In this document: positions 47,662 to 60,227 of the stretch, piece by piece
Position numbering within the stretch: the first letter of the stretch is position 1
How the letters are laid out: every line of letters begins with the position of its first letter
NCBI RefSeq assembly: GCF_040412425.1
Contig: NC_089763.1
Span: 54,292,587 to 54,356,586, forward strand
Source: Macrobrachium rosenbergii
Lineage: Eukaryota; Arthropoda; Malacostraca; Decapoda; Palaemonidae
DNA: 64,000 nucleotides
Direction of reading: 5' to 3'
Notes under the pieces: model-generated
Database searches by the model: none
What the model was told of the DNA's origin: nothing
What the model saw: the letters and a program-made list of their open reading frames with translations, nothing else
Translations under genes and position numbers: made by a program

Positions 47662-49768
47662 TTTGTTGTTATTGACTGAGCTGGCTTTATGCCAGCACGG
47701 TCTTTTGCTCATAGACCAGCCCGTAAGTCATATGTTGATGAGCAGGTGAGTTAAGGTTATTTACATGAATCTCTTTATTATGGTCTATGGATATGCAAGT
47801 GAAATGGTATGGTTGAAAGGGAAGGTTAACAGGTGAGGTTACAAACCTCTTTGAGCCCTAAGGCACCTGTCAGCTGGAGAGAAAGAGCGATAATAGCGAG
47901 TCCTGGCAAGTGGTAGCTAGCCAGTAAAGAAAATGAAATATTTATCGTCGGAGGAAAATCGGAAAAAACAGAAAATCTAGGGGGATTTAATACCATATTT
48001 AACTTACTTTGAGCGACAGGAAAAATCATCGACCATTTAGTGGTATGGATCGATGGAAGAAAATTATGAATTTTTAAGTTTTAGGGAAAGCAACACAAAT
48101 AGAAGTAATAGCTTATGTGGTAGTTAGAAGGATAGTTGAAAAATTCCGGTCGTTAGATGTGAGGCGGCCGAAAAAAAGAGAAGGGGAAAGGAAGGCTTTA
48201 AGTGGTAGAAACAGGATAGTTGCTAGTCAAATGATTAACCGCTATCAGAGTACTTGTCACGGAGCTGCTGTCTGAGGGCACCCTTGGCGGGGGAAATGCA
48301 ATGGTGGTAGCAGATTTTCTTGAACAGACTGTGTAACAATGGATAAATTCTTTCTCCTTCCTTTACCAGGTCTTTTCCCCTAGTGATAGCGGTTCTACTT
48401 GGGCGGCTTTGATTAGGACATCAAAGAGGTTTAAAATTGAGAAAAGCACCTGTGGCTGTTGTATTTCCGGGCTTGAGGCTTGAGGTTCGATGACGGGATT
48501 AGGTGTAGGTTGAGAGGGAAGGAAAGAGGCTTGAGGTTCTGGGTCAGGAGTAGGTTGAGGGGTTGGGGGTGTTGGCTACTCAGTTTGAGTCCCTATATCG
48601 GACACAAAACAGGCGCTGCTTCAACCATTTGTTTGGTCGACGTTTCTACCCGTGGCTCTGGTGGGGTCGTTGGTCTGGGTGCAGGTGTTGCTATTAAGAG
48701 ATGGTTTCGACAGGTTGGCTCTTGCTTTCAACTGTGCAATGCGAGGTAATCGAGCACTGCATCGTTTGAACCACGCATGATGACATTCAGAACAGTTGGG
48801 GCACTTGGGTGTTGTAGGGTCCCCTTTTTCCAGTTTCTCAAGACAATTTTGTTTCATGCTTCTTGCTACAGATGGAACAGATTGCAAGGCCTCTGCAACG
48901 CTCCTGATGGTGGCTATATCGCTGATATATGCAGCACCTGAGTGACTCTGGCGTGAATTCCTCTGTGGGGAAGCATCCCCATGTCTTAAGCCATACTTGG
49001 CTCGGGACTGGTCCCCTGAAGGTGGTAAGGATCTTCCGTGAAGGTGCTTTGCATCTGGTTAACAATATGGGGGAGCTCCAGAAGAGGATCCAGAGGGAGT
49101 TATGTTGGGTAATTACAGATCATGGCCTTGTTTACCTTCTCATTTGGGTTTAGTAGCTGGAATTCCGTGTTGGCCCTCTGTAGGTCGACTGTAGCTTAGT
49201 CCTTTGGAGTGACGGTGAATTCCCCTCTATGATTCGGTCGCGGAGATGTTGATACCGGGTTATTCTTTTGAAGAGTCACCACCGCAGCGTACGTGGTCCG
49301 TCCTTCAGCAGGAAGTGCTCGAAACTTCTGCAACAGAGGGTACTCATTTGCGTCGGAGACTACAGGAGGGAGGGGTACTGTTTGAGGGGAAGCGGGGTGA
49401 GAGGGAGGGGGAGGAGTAAGACCAGGGTCCAAGGACGTCGGAAGACGAGTAGGAGGTAGTAGGAAAAAGGAGAAGACAGATGGCGAAGGGGGAGATGGGT
49501 GGGATGCTTGTTCAGGGGGTTGCCTGATCGCTACCGGATCTCTTCTTCGAAGCTGGAGGGCGAGCTCGTCCGTGAAGTAACCAGAAGACGGCGGTCGTTT
49601 CTTCCTATGTCGAGTCATGGTTTTGATTCACAATCACAATGATAAATATTTCCAATCGTCGAGGATAATCCGAAAACAGCTGTTAAGGGCGAGTGATAAA
49701 GCCGTGAAACTGCCGAAAACAGTGTAGGAATTAGCACTAACCAGCGGGGGTCTTATTATTACAATTAC
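47660..49768 (-). mobile_element. ORF1-bearing non-LTR element lacking ORF2
   Basis: Minus strand: a 5' leader (49768-49619), ORF1 remnants (49618 to about 48230), and a ~570-bp 3' region without RT or endonuclease coding that ends at GACCGTGCTGGCATAAAGCC..AATAACAACAAATAT. (GA)n tracts lie at both ends (47620-47659 and 49771-49840). It may be a non-autonomous ORF1-only derivative comparable in layout to half-LINEs of other animals. Alternatively it and the downstream RT fragment may be one LINE with a large internal deletion. The same strand and order permit both. Confidence 0.6.
48230..49618 (-). pseudogene. Non-LTR retrotransposon ORF1 (zinc-knuckle, gag-like), decayed
   Basis: The start ATG at 49618 opens M-T-R-H-R-K-K-R-P-P-S-S, followed by a Pro/Ser-rich region to 49196. 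The reading continues in shifted frames (A-T-V-D-L-Q-R-A-N-T-E-F-Q-L-L near 49190-49145), then W-L-K-T-W-G-C-F-P-T-E-E-F-T-P-E. Three knuckles follow at 48940-48770. The first is C-C-I-Y-Q-R-Y-S-H-H-Q-E-R-C, where the second Cys is Tyr (one base change from TGT). The second is C-S-I-C-S-K-K-H, after which the frame shifts. The third is C-P-N-C-S-E-C-H-H-A-W-F-K-R-C. A Pro/Gln-rich tail (P-T-P-D-P-E-P-Q-A-S) extends to about 48430. In active elements ORF1 binds element RNA. The order and knuckles are clear; the exact clade is not. Confidence 0.85.
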
Positions 49769-49770
<2 letters not shown>

Positions 49771-49824
<54 letters not shown>

Positions 49825-49840
49825 GAGAGAGAGAGGGGGG
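49771..49840. repeat. (GA)n-(G)n tract
   Basis: GA units to about 49820, then GGGGGAGAGAGAGAGGGGGG. It lies between the ORF1 element and the dispersed repeat. Confidence 0.97.
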
Positions 49841-49965
49841 AGATCCGCTAGATGTAACCCCGATAAGTCAGCTTCTCTACTCAGCTGAATTTAAGAAATC
49901 TATTTCATTTTTCTTCTTAATTCTTATTAGGTACCTCATATAACTTGGACTAGCAAAATACTGAA
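49841..49965 (+). repeat. Dispersed repeat abutting (GA)n, copy 2
   Basis: Direct match to 40675-40790 (see that entry), with the same position relative to its (GA)n tract. Confidence 0.78.
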
Positions 49966-50817
49966 GTCTTCATCTGAATTTGTCCATCTGAATATCTAGA
50001 CGTTTATGGCTCTTTTCACGTACAATTTTATGACAACATTTAGAGTTAGTATTATTTTTTTGTTCCCGCTTTCATCTGGTATCGGTTATCTGTCAAAATT
50101 GTAAAACATGAATAACAGATGCTATAAGTTCAAATCAATATTTCAGCGTTGTGTTTCTGTCAAAGAAAAGGGGGTAAATTACGTTTATGGTTGATTTTGT
50201 TATTATAAACTGTCACAACTACAATGACGGCCGGAAGCCAAGAACCAAAGCTATCTAAATTTGACAATTACTAGAATTTTTTGTTTTTCAGAAACAACTG
50301 TCACAAGCATTTCGTAACAACATTTAACGTTCATAAATTTTGAAAACCGTATGGTTCATGATTTACAGAACAATATAAACGAAAAATAACGCGATATGAG
50401 AAAAAGCTTTTTTGAAAAAAAATTATTGCGATTATCTTGAAGTTTAAATTGCAAAGCGATATCAGTTAAGATAGGGTAATAAAAGTGAGAAATCGCTTTA
50501 AAAGTGTTGAAGTCAGGGCCATGAATACTAAAACTTTTTTAATGTCTTTTTAACGATACTGCATGATGCTGCATTAGGTATTCCGATGCTTCACTGCAAC
50601 AGGGTTTTTTTATTTCGAGTTTTTTCCTTAATTCAATATGAATACGCGGTGCGCAAATAAAAGACATATACGATCTTTGTTTGTAACCTGTCATTGGAAT
50701 TCGTCGCTTTCGAGTGGTCCAGCTAAAAATGGCCTCGCCGCCATTGTGTTTTTATCTACATTCAAGAAAATTACCGTTTTACCACAGCATATACAGACCT
50801 TTCGTTACAACGAGAAA

Positions 50818-50819
<2 letters not shown>
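49966..50819. other. Unassigned stretch
   Basis: AT-rich sequence. No gene was recognised. Confidence 0.4.

Positions 50820-50861
<42 letters not shown>
50820..50861. repeat. (CT)n microsatellite
   Basis: About 20 CT units. Confidence 0.97.
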
Positions 50862-50862
<1 letters not shown>

Positions 50863-51072
50863 CTGGTTGAATAAAACCTTCCTGGACTTGCAATGGAATT
50901 ATTACAAATAGTAAAAGTGTGTCTTTTTTATGCATTAGAATTGTTTCATGTGCCATGATCACAAACTAAAACATTTGGCTGTTCTGTACTTTCCGGCAAA
51001 TGCAACAAAGTGTATAATTTTACTTGCATACGAAATTTGACCGAAATTCTCACAGTGCAGCGATTACTTCCA

Positions 51073-51236
51073 TTTCAGTTCGTTCGCTTTATGGTATCCC
51101 AGTAGCCCTGCAACTTCAGTGTCCAGCTGACCGTAAATATAAAGCATTAGACGAAATGCATTGATATTCAAAATACCTCACCCTGGCATTTTAGTTCAAG
51201 AGTTGACTTCATTTGGATTTATTTCATTTCAGGATG
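51073..51236 (+). repeat. Dispersed repeat, pair member B
   Basis: Direct match to 27727-27890. Similarity weakens upstream, where both copies share only scattered words. Confidence 0.7.
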
Positions 51237-54200
51237 TAGCGCCATTTACCTAAGCTGCTCTGCCAACTCTGATCTTTATTGTTCGAACCGAATGAATTGT
51301 GCAAAATGTCTCGTTCACGTTAGCAATTTAATAATTGAGGATGTGTTTCTGTTGATATGCTGATGAATTCCCCTAGTTGGCAAGAGGGGTTGTTCATATA
51401 ACTATGACAATTATTCTGATACATTGTTCTATCAGGCTTATGTTGGACTCATTACAAACTTTCCGTTTCCTGTTCCTTCAGTCAACCAACAAACACAGAT
51501 TCTTACAATAATGATATTAATAAACTTTTGTTTTAAAGCTACAATTATAATATATTATTATAGTGTTAGAAAGATTTGTTGTCTCATAAAACCCTAAATA
51601 AATACCAATTTCAAATCAGAGAAGCAAATTGTATGGAGAACCACTTTCATGATTTCAGTCCTTCCTCCTCGACAAGTTTCTCTCTTGTTTTTCAGCCTAT
51701 AAGCAAATATATTGTGGACGACTATTGCGTATAAATTATTGTGCCAAAAAGGGGAACCCGGAGATATACATAGTAATAGGTAGACAATATCCCTCAGCAA
51801 ACTAATGACTGTAGATACACGCTGAAGCCAGGAGAAATTTAGAAATAACCGGTAGTTTGGAATTATAGCTTCACTTTCGTCTTCTCCATGGAACGGCAAT
51901 TATCTACAAAACAGGTTCGTTGAACAAGTCTTATCTGCTTGAACAGTAATCTGAGACCCCTTGAACAAAGTCATGCTGTTTGCTTTCATAATTACGATAG
52001 CTGATTTCCAAGTACAAGAGCTCTTAAGTAGGCGACGGGAGCTGCTCAGTGATACAACCCAGTTAACCAACTTGGAGAGCTGGAGAGTAGCTACACAAAC
52101 GGACATCCCACAGAAAATTAACAAGCACTTGTCAACTAATTGGTCTCAGGTTAAACTACAAGGGATTATAAACCTGTCAGACTAGGCACACAATATGAAC
52201 CCTCCAAGGAGAAAAATTTCTTTGTCTTCTATAAATTCAGTTCTTAGAATACTGTAACAAGTTATGCTATGGGAATTTGGCCTTGTGCCAAGTGCCAGAC
52301 TCGGAGCTTCCCCTTTGTTCCCCAGTCTATTGATTATTGTTATTATTTCTTTCAACATTACCGCAACCATCATCCAATTAGAGTAGGTTCCTTGAAGAAT
52401 TTTGATGGGTTATTAGAAACAGAGGTCGATATAAAGTTTAGAATTACTTCTTGCTTGTGCTCTCTTTGATATGTATCATTACTCAACTTCATGGGATAAA
52501 AAAAATTACTTCCCATGCGTAGTGTCTTTAGGTGGAAATATTCCTGGAAGTTTTAGTCTGCCAACAAATAAGTTTACGTACCGAAAATCACCGAGACACA
52601 TTTGACTCCGCACGCTAACGACTAGATAGTTGACCAATTAAAAAAAATAGTTCAACGGCTTTCAATAAAAAATGTAACCCACTGACTGACTTGAAAAATG
52701 GTGAGCATTCACCCGTAATGTTGCACATTTTTCATTATTGAAGATATGAGTACAGGTAATATATGGTGGGCTGTAGCACGGTATCTATTCATCTAGCAAC
52801 TAAATTTTATTATGGCCCTGAGTTAATGTTTTTCCAAAGTTTCGGATTTTCTTACTGTTAGTAATTAATGCATTGTCTTATATAATGCTTTCCATGGGTC
52901 AGTCTTAATGTATTGTGAGAAAGATCCCCAAACCAAATTCAAGTTGGTCATCCAAGAGAGGGCCACCGTTATGTTCCACACAATTTTTTCTTTTATTTTT
53001 ACAACAAGATTATTTGCTGAATTCCGAAATTAAAATAGAAAAAGAAGCCTGTTGGTGTGAATTTCACTTTTGTCATAGAAGTTCAAGAATGTGAAAACAG
53101 GAATTAAATTCTCATGAGACTGAATTAATACCAGTCCGAATATGTTTCTTCTACCTCAGACATCTCAAATTTAAAACCACAATAAATTTATTGACACGCC
53201 TCACGTCATGATCTAACCATTTATCACCGTCCCAGTCATACCTTTGCAAAGGCTCGTGAGTTTTATGTCTTCCTCTTAAGACTGACAACGAAAAGATGAC
53301 AATCCATCAACTCTGGTCATCAACACAAATTGATTCTGAACTGCATGAGCCTCTAGACATTATTAAGAATAACAGCGAGTTCAAAAGATTGGTAATGGTT
53401 ATGACCATGACAAGTCATTTATATTCTAAGTATAAATGACAAAAAAAGTAAAATTGCAAATAATCTCATTATTTAAAAAAGCTGGCATAGTATTCATCAA
53501 AGATTTTTATTACGTTGTTAAAATTAGGTAAGATCTTATTCCACTGTAAGTGTCAGCTTATGATCAAGTCTATACCGGCAGGCAATAGCCCACAATATAT
53601 TGTTACGTAATATCACTCTTGTTTTTCATATAGATTCAATTATAACTTTCAATTCCAATTCCATACTATACTTCCATAATCTTTTTTTCTGTTACATGCT
53701 TCCTGCGTTTTCCATAACTCTTTTTACATCAATTGCGCTCTCATATCCAACAGAATAAATTCTGATAGTTTTGCCACCAGAGTAAGGCCTATTGCTCAGT
53801 ATTTAGCCGGGAGTTGGTTTGTGAAGAGGAATTTGTGTTACATCCCCGCTGATCAATGAAGTAATGGAACTAAATGGTATAAAGGTCCGGGAAATGTTGC
53901 CTTTACCGGGTAAATAAGCGAGGGCTTTGGTCTGCTGCATGAAAAACTATTACAAATTTTTCGCAAGGTTTGTTTACTTGACAGGACTTTTGCTATTTGC
54001 TGTAACAGTTCATAGGTACTCGCTCTAAGGCGTACTTCAAAATAGTTTCCCCAAGTTTCCACAGACAGACAAAACCCAGATTTTCTCGAAATTTCGTTTT
54101 AAGAAGAAAGAAAATGAAGTAAAAAATAAAAGGTTAGACGTTAGCCCTAACCTTGAGACTCTGTAAGGAGTGTGTGTTCATTATCCAAGGCTGAATTTTG

Positions 54201-55461
54201 TAACAAAGTAAATAATAATGCCAAAGAAAATTGTATGGGAAAATAGGAAAAATTTTATGGTAATGACATGTTTAAGATGAATGACAGCCATTAGTAACAA
54301 CCTACATTATTAAAATTTGTAAACACTGATTAATCGCTGAATATTCACTGTGTTGAATAAGTCAAATGTTCAATGCGGAAGTTCATGATGCTCCTTAATG
54401 CTTTGCTCTTCTGTGATCAACACTCATTTTCTACATCAGAGAATACTCTTTATCACTTTTTTCTCAACTTCATAAAGAACTAATGTATAAAACAAGTGAG
54501 CACAGTAAATGCTGTAGTTTTAAAGGAGAAATACAGCACAATTTAGCAGGTACATAGACGAGAGACACTGAGGAAGGTGGTGCTTTACGCATATTTTTGA
54601 GTCAGTCTAGCCCCTGGTGAGATATCGTTTTTTAAGAATTTTTCACCTTACTTACAGTTGACATTTTGCAATGAAAAGGCTAAATCTGTTAGAGGGATGG
54701 TTAGAATAGTGATATATTCAAGATAATGGAAATCCCCCAGGGGTTTGATTTGGTTGCCTTCTAAGTGCCTCCTTTGTCGTAAATAAAGACGATAAGCGTT
54801 ACTGAAAGATGTGATTTGAAGAACAATGTGAAGTAAGACTCTAAGAGTTAATATGGAAGACTGGAGTAGAAGATGTGAAAGAAGTTAATTATGCAAAACA
54901 GAGGAATAAAATTCAAAATATATATGCGACAATGACAATGCGTTCGTTATTAAAAAACGGAATGGAAAAATGGAAAAGAGATGTATAGCTCTTCGCTTCA
55001 GAATTATAGTTCGATAGGAACGAAAATTTTCAGCACATAATTCAGTGAAGTCCAGGTTCTGAAGTGAATTTTAATTTTCTTCTCTCTCTCCCTTTCCCAG
55101 CTCTGCGAGAGAAAATAAAAGCATTCATTACTGATTTCGCCATGATGCATAGTCGATGCAGATTTTGGCCTAAATGAATTTCTACTTATTTATGAGACCC
55201 AGATATTGCAACTTATTTTTTGCCTTCTATCCAAAAATTATTTGAATTTTTTATTCCATTGTATTGATTTCCTTTTGAGAATTTATGTATTTCGTTGAGT
55301 ACTTATTCAGCTATTGTTTTATCAGGTCTTCTGTACTTTCGTGACTAATTTAGGCATCGTTATTCTTGCCTGTAGATGTTATTTATGTGATCTGAACTCA
55401 GTGTTACAAGCAGTAAAACAAGGTGCTGGATCTTATTTGTAGAACTGTAATTCTGTTGTCA
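51237..55461. other. Long non-coding stretch without microsatellites
   Basis: About 4.2 kb with no long simple repeat, unusual for this window. Frames at 51594-51899, 51961-52185, 52269-52469 and 53853-54062 are short, overlap antisense frames and match nothing I know. It could hold introns or unrecognised old repeats. Confidence 0.4.
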
Positions 55462-55472
55462 TTACACTTCAC
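55462..55472. repeat. SINE target-site duplication, left
   Basis: TTACACTTCAC, identical to 55761-55771. Confidence 0.85.
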
Positions 55473-55760
55473 GACAGTTCTTCATTGGAGGGATGGGTAG
55501 AGCTTTCTACTGGCACGCTGTTGGCCCAGCGTTCGACTCTCCGACCGGCCAATGAAGAATTAGAGGAATTTATTTCTGGTGATAGAAATTCATTTGTCGT
55601 CATAATGTGGTTCGGATTCCGCAATAAGCTGTAGGTCCCGTTGCTAGGCAACCAGTTGGTTCTTAGCCACGTAAAATAAATCTAATCCTTCGGGCCAGCC
55701 CTCTCTAGGAGAGCTGTTAATCAGCTCAGTGGTCTGGTTAAACTAAGGTATACTTAATTT
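55473..55760 (+). mobile_element. tRNA-derived SINE, copy 3
   Basis: The tRNA-like head carries GGGTAGAGCTTTCTAC (A-box region, 55494-55511) and GCGTTCGACTCTCCG (B box, 55530-55544). The body has AATTAGAGGAATTTATTTCT, GGTTCGGATTCC and CCTTCGGGCC; the tail is AACTAAGGTATACTTAATTT. Perfect 11-bp direct repeats flank it. This is the best-preserved copy of the family here and defines the element length as about 288 bp. Confidence 0.93.
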
Positions 55761-55771
55761 TTACACTTCAC
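55761..55771. repeat. SINE target-site duplication, right
   Basis: TTACACTTCAC, identical to 55462-55472. Confidence 0.85.
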
Positions 55772-55799
55772 CATTGGGATGTTAACTGTTACTGGGAAT

Positions 55800-55801
<2 letters not shown>

Positions 55802-55891
<90 letters not shown>

Positions 55892-55911
55892 CATTATTAT
55901 TATTAGTTATA
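55802..55911. repeat. (ATT)n microsatellite
   Basis: About 35 ATT units with one C interruption near 55892, 30 bp downstream of the SINE. Confidence 0.97.
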
Positions 55912-56623
55912 TTTCATGAAATTTAAAAGGAAGATACCCCATGATCCCGGGATTATTTGACCTAAACAAGGACCACATTGGCCTATTTCCAAAATCACGA
56001 GGTCACAAAATCGCAAACGACATTAAACTCCAGAATCGGTTAGCTCTCTAAATGCAAATAATTTCAAAACAAAATATGAACAGAGTTTCATTTCGTTTCA
56101 CTTGCCCGGCATATTTCAGTATGTCATAAGATGGCCTTCGGAAAACTTATCCAAAAAGAGAATTACATTATGTATATTTCTATTTACGCGCGTTTACTGA
56201 GATTCTTGCCTGTTTTTGTTTGAGACTAAGTTCGCCTTATGCCAGCATGTTCTACGAGAAAACCTTACGTGGTTTTCTGAGAAACCTAAAAACTGGAATT
56301 GATACTGTGAGTTCCTTTCAAATATTTGTGCCTCTGTGATGGGCTGTAGGAAAATCAGATTACTTTGATACTTTTCTGAAACGCTTCTGCGATGTTATAA
56401 AAATGACATTCGCCCTAGATGACTAAAGCCGAATTTCTTGTCTTTTTTAAATTTTTGTTTAAGCTTACTAAATGCTATTGCATGAATAATGACCTTAACA
56501 GGATTGATAATGAGATTTGAATATCATTTCTTACATTAGCTAGAATTCTTTCCTTTTACACATGGATTTTTTTTATTTGCCATAAGGTTTTATGTGACTA
56601 TAATTTTGTTAAAAGCTTTTAGA
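55912..56623. other. Unassigned stretch
   Basis: Nothing recognised. Confidence 0.35.
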
Positions 56624-58399
56624 TATAATTTCGAAAATAAAGATATGATAATCACAGCTTACAACCATGGTAAAGTTTACTGTTTATGAACAAATAGACT
56701 GAGATCTATAGTTACAGTCCTCGTGGCTATTATTGTTGTTAATATTGTTGTTGTAAGCACTGGCCATAAGGTAAGAGTTATTGTGGATGGGTCTATTTAG
56801 AGACAGCGACAAGCGCTTTCTAATCCCTGCAGGAAACCCTGTATGTAAACAATCACAATCTCTCATTACTGAGTGCTGTCAGTCGCCAGTTCATAGTTTG
56901 AACCCAATACCAATGATGCAGATTGGGGGATATTCACAGTAGCTAATGTGTTTGCGAAGTGGAATGTGTTTGCTGCTGAACTGGCAACAGGATGTGATCA
57001 ATACCCTTTGGTACTTTCACTGCATTAAATGGCCGCAACTCAAAATTAAGTTTTCGCCACTCAAACTATAACTACTTTCTTATTTTTTTAGATATTCATA
57101 TACAGTTTTTTTTTTCTATGCAATTATGAATGCTGGAATTTTAATGTAACCAGAGCGTTTTTTTTTTTATATTGTATGTTTTAATTTTTTTTTTAATTCC
57201 AAAAAATGTCATATAGCGCATAAGCGTAGTTTCGACAATTCTTTGGACATAGTAATTTTTATTTTTTTGAGATTCTGTCCTGATAGATTTGTAGATCAAT
57301 GGTTTCTCTACCCGGCAGAAGTTAAAAAATTTGCAATTTAAAAAAAATGTTGACGGTTATACATTAGAAAATAATGAAAATTTGGCATAATTTTACTTAT
57401 TTATTTTTTTCTTCCTTTCTTTGTGATTAATCTTCATGAAATTTTCTACACACATAAGTAGGCATGATTTCTATCACTGAATAAAGTTTCAAAGAGATAT
57501 CTCTATTATCTTAATTTTTCCTAAAAATGCGTGAAAACTCCCCTTAAAAGCATTCAAGGCGAGAAAATTAGCTCCGCCATTACAAGGATGACAGTTAAGG
57601 TTGGAGAAAGATTACAATGGTATTTGAGTAAAACTGCAGTATAGCGGAATCTGAATGTAGGAAGAGAGAAAATAAAGTTAATAAGTTCCTCTGATATGAA
57701 GTCTGAAAAGAATAAGAATGAAGTATAACATGTCCTTCCTCTGTAACACATTTAAATTATTTTAACTTGCTTAATATGCGGTTGACCAAAGATTCTAAGA
57801 AAAGTGTATATTGAATAGTTCTTTATTACTTTTTTTTTCAAAATTCCAAGAGGAAATTTTCATTAATCAGAGGTGCTCTTAAAAGTTTAGAAAAACTGAA
57901 TCAGCGTCTCAAGACTTTGTTCTGTTTTTGTAATTCAAGGCAATGATACCATCTGGCCTAATCCTGTCTCGAGAGAAATGGTACGTCATCCTTTGCATTT
58001 TGTAACAAATTCGTCCAGCTGAACCAAAAAAAAAAAAAAAATAGATAGCAGCAAACATATTCCACTTCGTAAACACATTCGCTACTGTGAATATCCCCAA
58101 TCTGCATCATGGGTATTGGATTCAAACTATGAACTGGCGACTAACAGCACTCAGTAATGAGAGAATGTGATTGTTTACATACAGGGTTTCCTGCAGGGAT
58201 TAGAAAGCGCTTGTCATTGGCTCTAAATAGACCCATCCACCATAACTCTTTACTTAGGGCCAGTGCTTACAACAACAGTATTAACAACAATAATAGCCAT
58301 GAGGATTGTAACTATAGATCTCTGTCCATTTTTTCATAAACTGTAAACTTTACCATGATTGTAAGCTGTGATTATCATATCTTTATTTTCGAAATTATA
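56624..58399. mobile_element. Foldback element with ~354-bp inverted arms
   Basis: The left arm (56624-56977) is the reverse complement of the right arm (58047-58399), with scattered mismatches. Outer ends are TATAATTTCGAAAATAAAG and its complement; the dinucleotide TA bordering both ends would fit a TA target duplication but is weak evidence in AT-rich DNA. The 1.07-kb centre has no transposase frame I recognise, and a 16-nt A run lies just inside the right arm (58026-58041). Each arm holds a 60-codon frame pointing outward (56866-56684 minus and 58157-58339 plus), alike at most residues (C-L-H-T-G-F-P-A-G-I-R-K-R-L-S-L). This may be a by-product of arm similarity. Confidence 0.85.
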
Positions 58400-59219
58400 A
58401 CAATCTATTGTGTCAATGTTAAACTTCTGAGGAGAAAACAGCCAACGACTGTTTCTAATGCTGGAGGTGATCCATTTAAAAAGTTAAACGCAGAAAAGGC
58501 CATATAATATATTTTTTGCTTCTTTATGTAAATGTGGCCTAATTGGATTTTTCAAATTTTGTCCTACTTATCTTGTTACCGGGTGAGACAGCGTTTTAAA
58601 TATATTTGGAGTCGTTGGAAAGTTAATCTTCATTAAAAACAAATAAGAGTAGGATATGGGATAGCAAGAAAATAACTGACTGTTGTTAGAAGTGAAAAAT
58701 AAAAGCCTGTGCTGGCATTCGTTAGGTACAGACAAAAGAGTTATAAAGGAAAATTATTGTTTATGTAGAGCGTAATATGGAAAACATTTAAAGTTAAGGT
58801 ACATAAGAGTTTGAAAATGTCTCGCATATTAGTATTGCGTAAGAGAAGAGATAAGATGTTCTGCATTGTCAAAAGGGGAGAAAGAGATCCAGAACATTCT
58901 TTTATTTATTCTTCTATCTATTAAAAATAAATAAATAACTAAGCACATTCATTAAAGGAAGAGAACTATGACTAAAATATAAAATCTTCAGCAGTGAACT
59001 ATATTTGGTACATAATTAAAACAAAGCAAGAGTTGAAAATTCTTTAACACAGGTGTATTTTATGACTATTTTTAGTCGATAGGTGACCGAATCTAGAGGT
59101 CTATGGCAGGCCTCGTAATACCTTTAATCTGAGAGTATAGGCTGCATCGTGATGGCCATAGGCCATGATCGAAGGAAGTTCTTTGTTTAAGCAACTGATG
59201 AAAGATTTTATATGTATAC
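58400..59219. other. Unassigned stretch
   Basis: AT-rich sequence. No gene was recognised. Confidence 0.4.
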
Positions 59220-59220
59220 A

Positions 59221-59313
<93 letters not shown>

Positions 59314-59320
59314 GTGTGTG
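59220..59320. repeat. (TA)n-(TG)n microsatellite
   Basis: TACATACATATATACA, then about 40 TA units, then TTTGTGTGTGTGTG. Confidence 0.97.
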
Positions 59321-60124
59321 TATCTTTAGGCACAGGAAGAAACAGATAAGAACGTAACTAAGAATAAAGGGAATGGGGAAACTTGAGAGCTATAAGTACG
59401 AGAGACATTATGATAACAATAGGTAAAAGTAAAGAAACTCTCATAGGGAAAACGCCCTCATTGGAGGCAAACTCAGGTGTTCATTTAAAAAGCAAATATA
59501 TTTCAAAGAATGTGGCAGTGCAGGCATTTGTCTAAAACAAGTTCAGTGATATTGAAAATATCCAGGGAATAGTGCCAGGTTCTGTAGAGATGTTGACGGT
59601 AAAGTATTGCAGTCTAAATATTACCCTTAATCACAAACATGCTCTTCAAAACTGTTAATAATATAAGCCCAAATTAAATAAGCAGGAGATGTGTCTTCAA
59701 AAATAATTTAATTGTTCGTAGAACGGTTAAGTCAGACTCGAGATATAAAATTTGTAGTTAGATGAAAAGAAAAGTTAGGCGTATTTAACAGTAAACGAAC
59801 TCATTTATGAGCTGGGTAGAAAAATGGGGTCAACATAATCCCTAAATGCTTAGTCTGTAAAAGCTGGATGACAAGACTACCACTTTAAATGCGGTTCATG
59901 CAATGAGGGGGAATTCGAAAATAACTAGGTAAAAAAGGGTGCATAAATTTGATGATTTAGGGAAGAGAATGAGAGGAAACCTAAAAACAGAGAAAATTAG
60001 TTTGCTAAAATAAAAAGGAATTCAACTCCACAAAGACTGGGATAACATATGTGTTAAAAATTAATGCGGACAATTTATGGCTTCCTTTTATAATTAGTTT
60101 CTAGAACACTCACTGCAAACATTT

Positions 60125-60127
<3 letters not shown>
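59321..60127. other. Unassigned stretch
   Basis: A-rich sequence with nothing recognised. Confidence 0.4.
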
Positions 60128-60212
<85 letters not shown>

Positions 60213-60227
60213 CTATATATATATATG
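60128..60227. repeat. (TA)n microsatellite
   Basis: About 41 TA units, one TCC interruption, then a short second run. Confidence 0.97.

Noticed and set aside
56684..56866. A conserved 60-codon gene present twice (also 58157-58339)
   Set aside because: The two frames are the two arms of an inverted repeat, so their similarity follows from the DNA. It is kept only as an observation.
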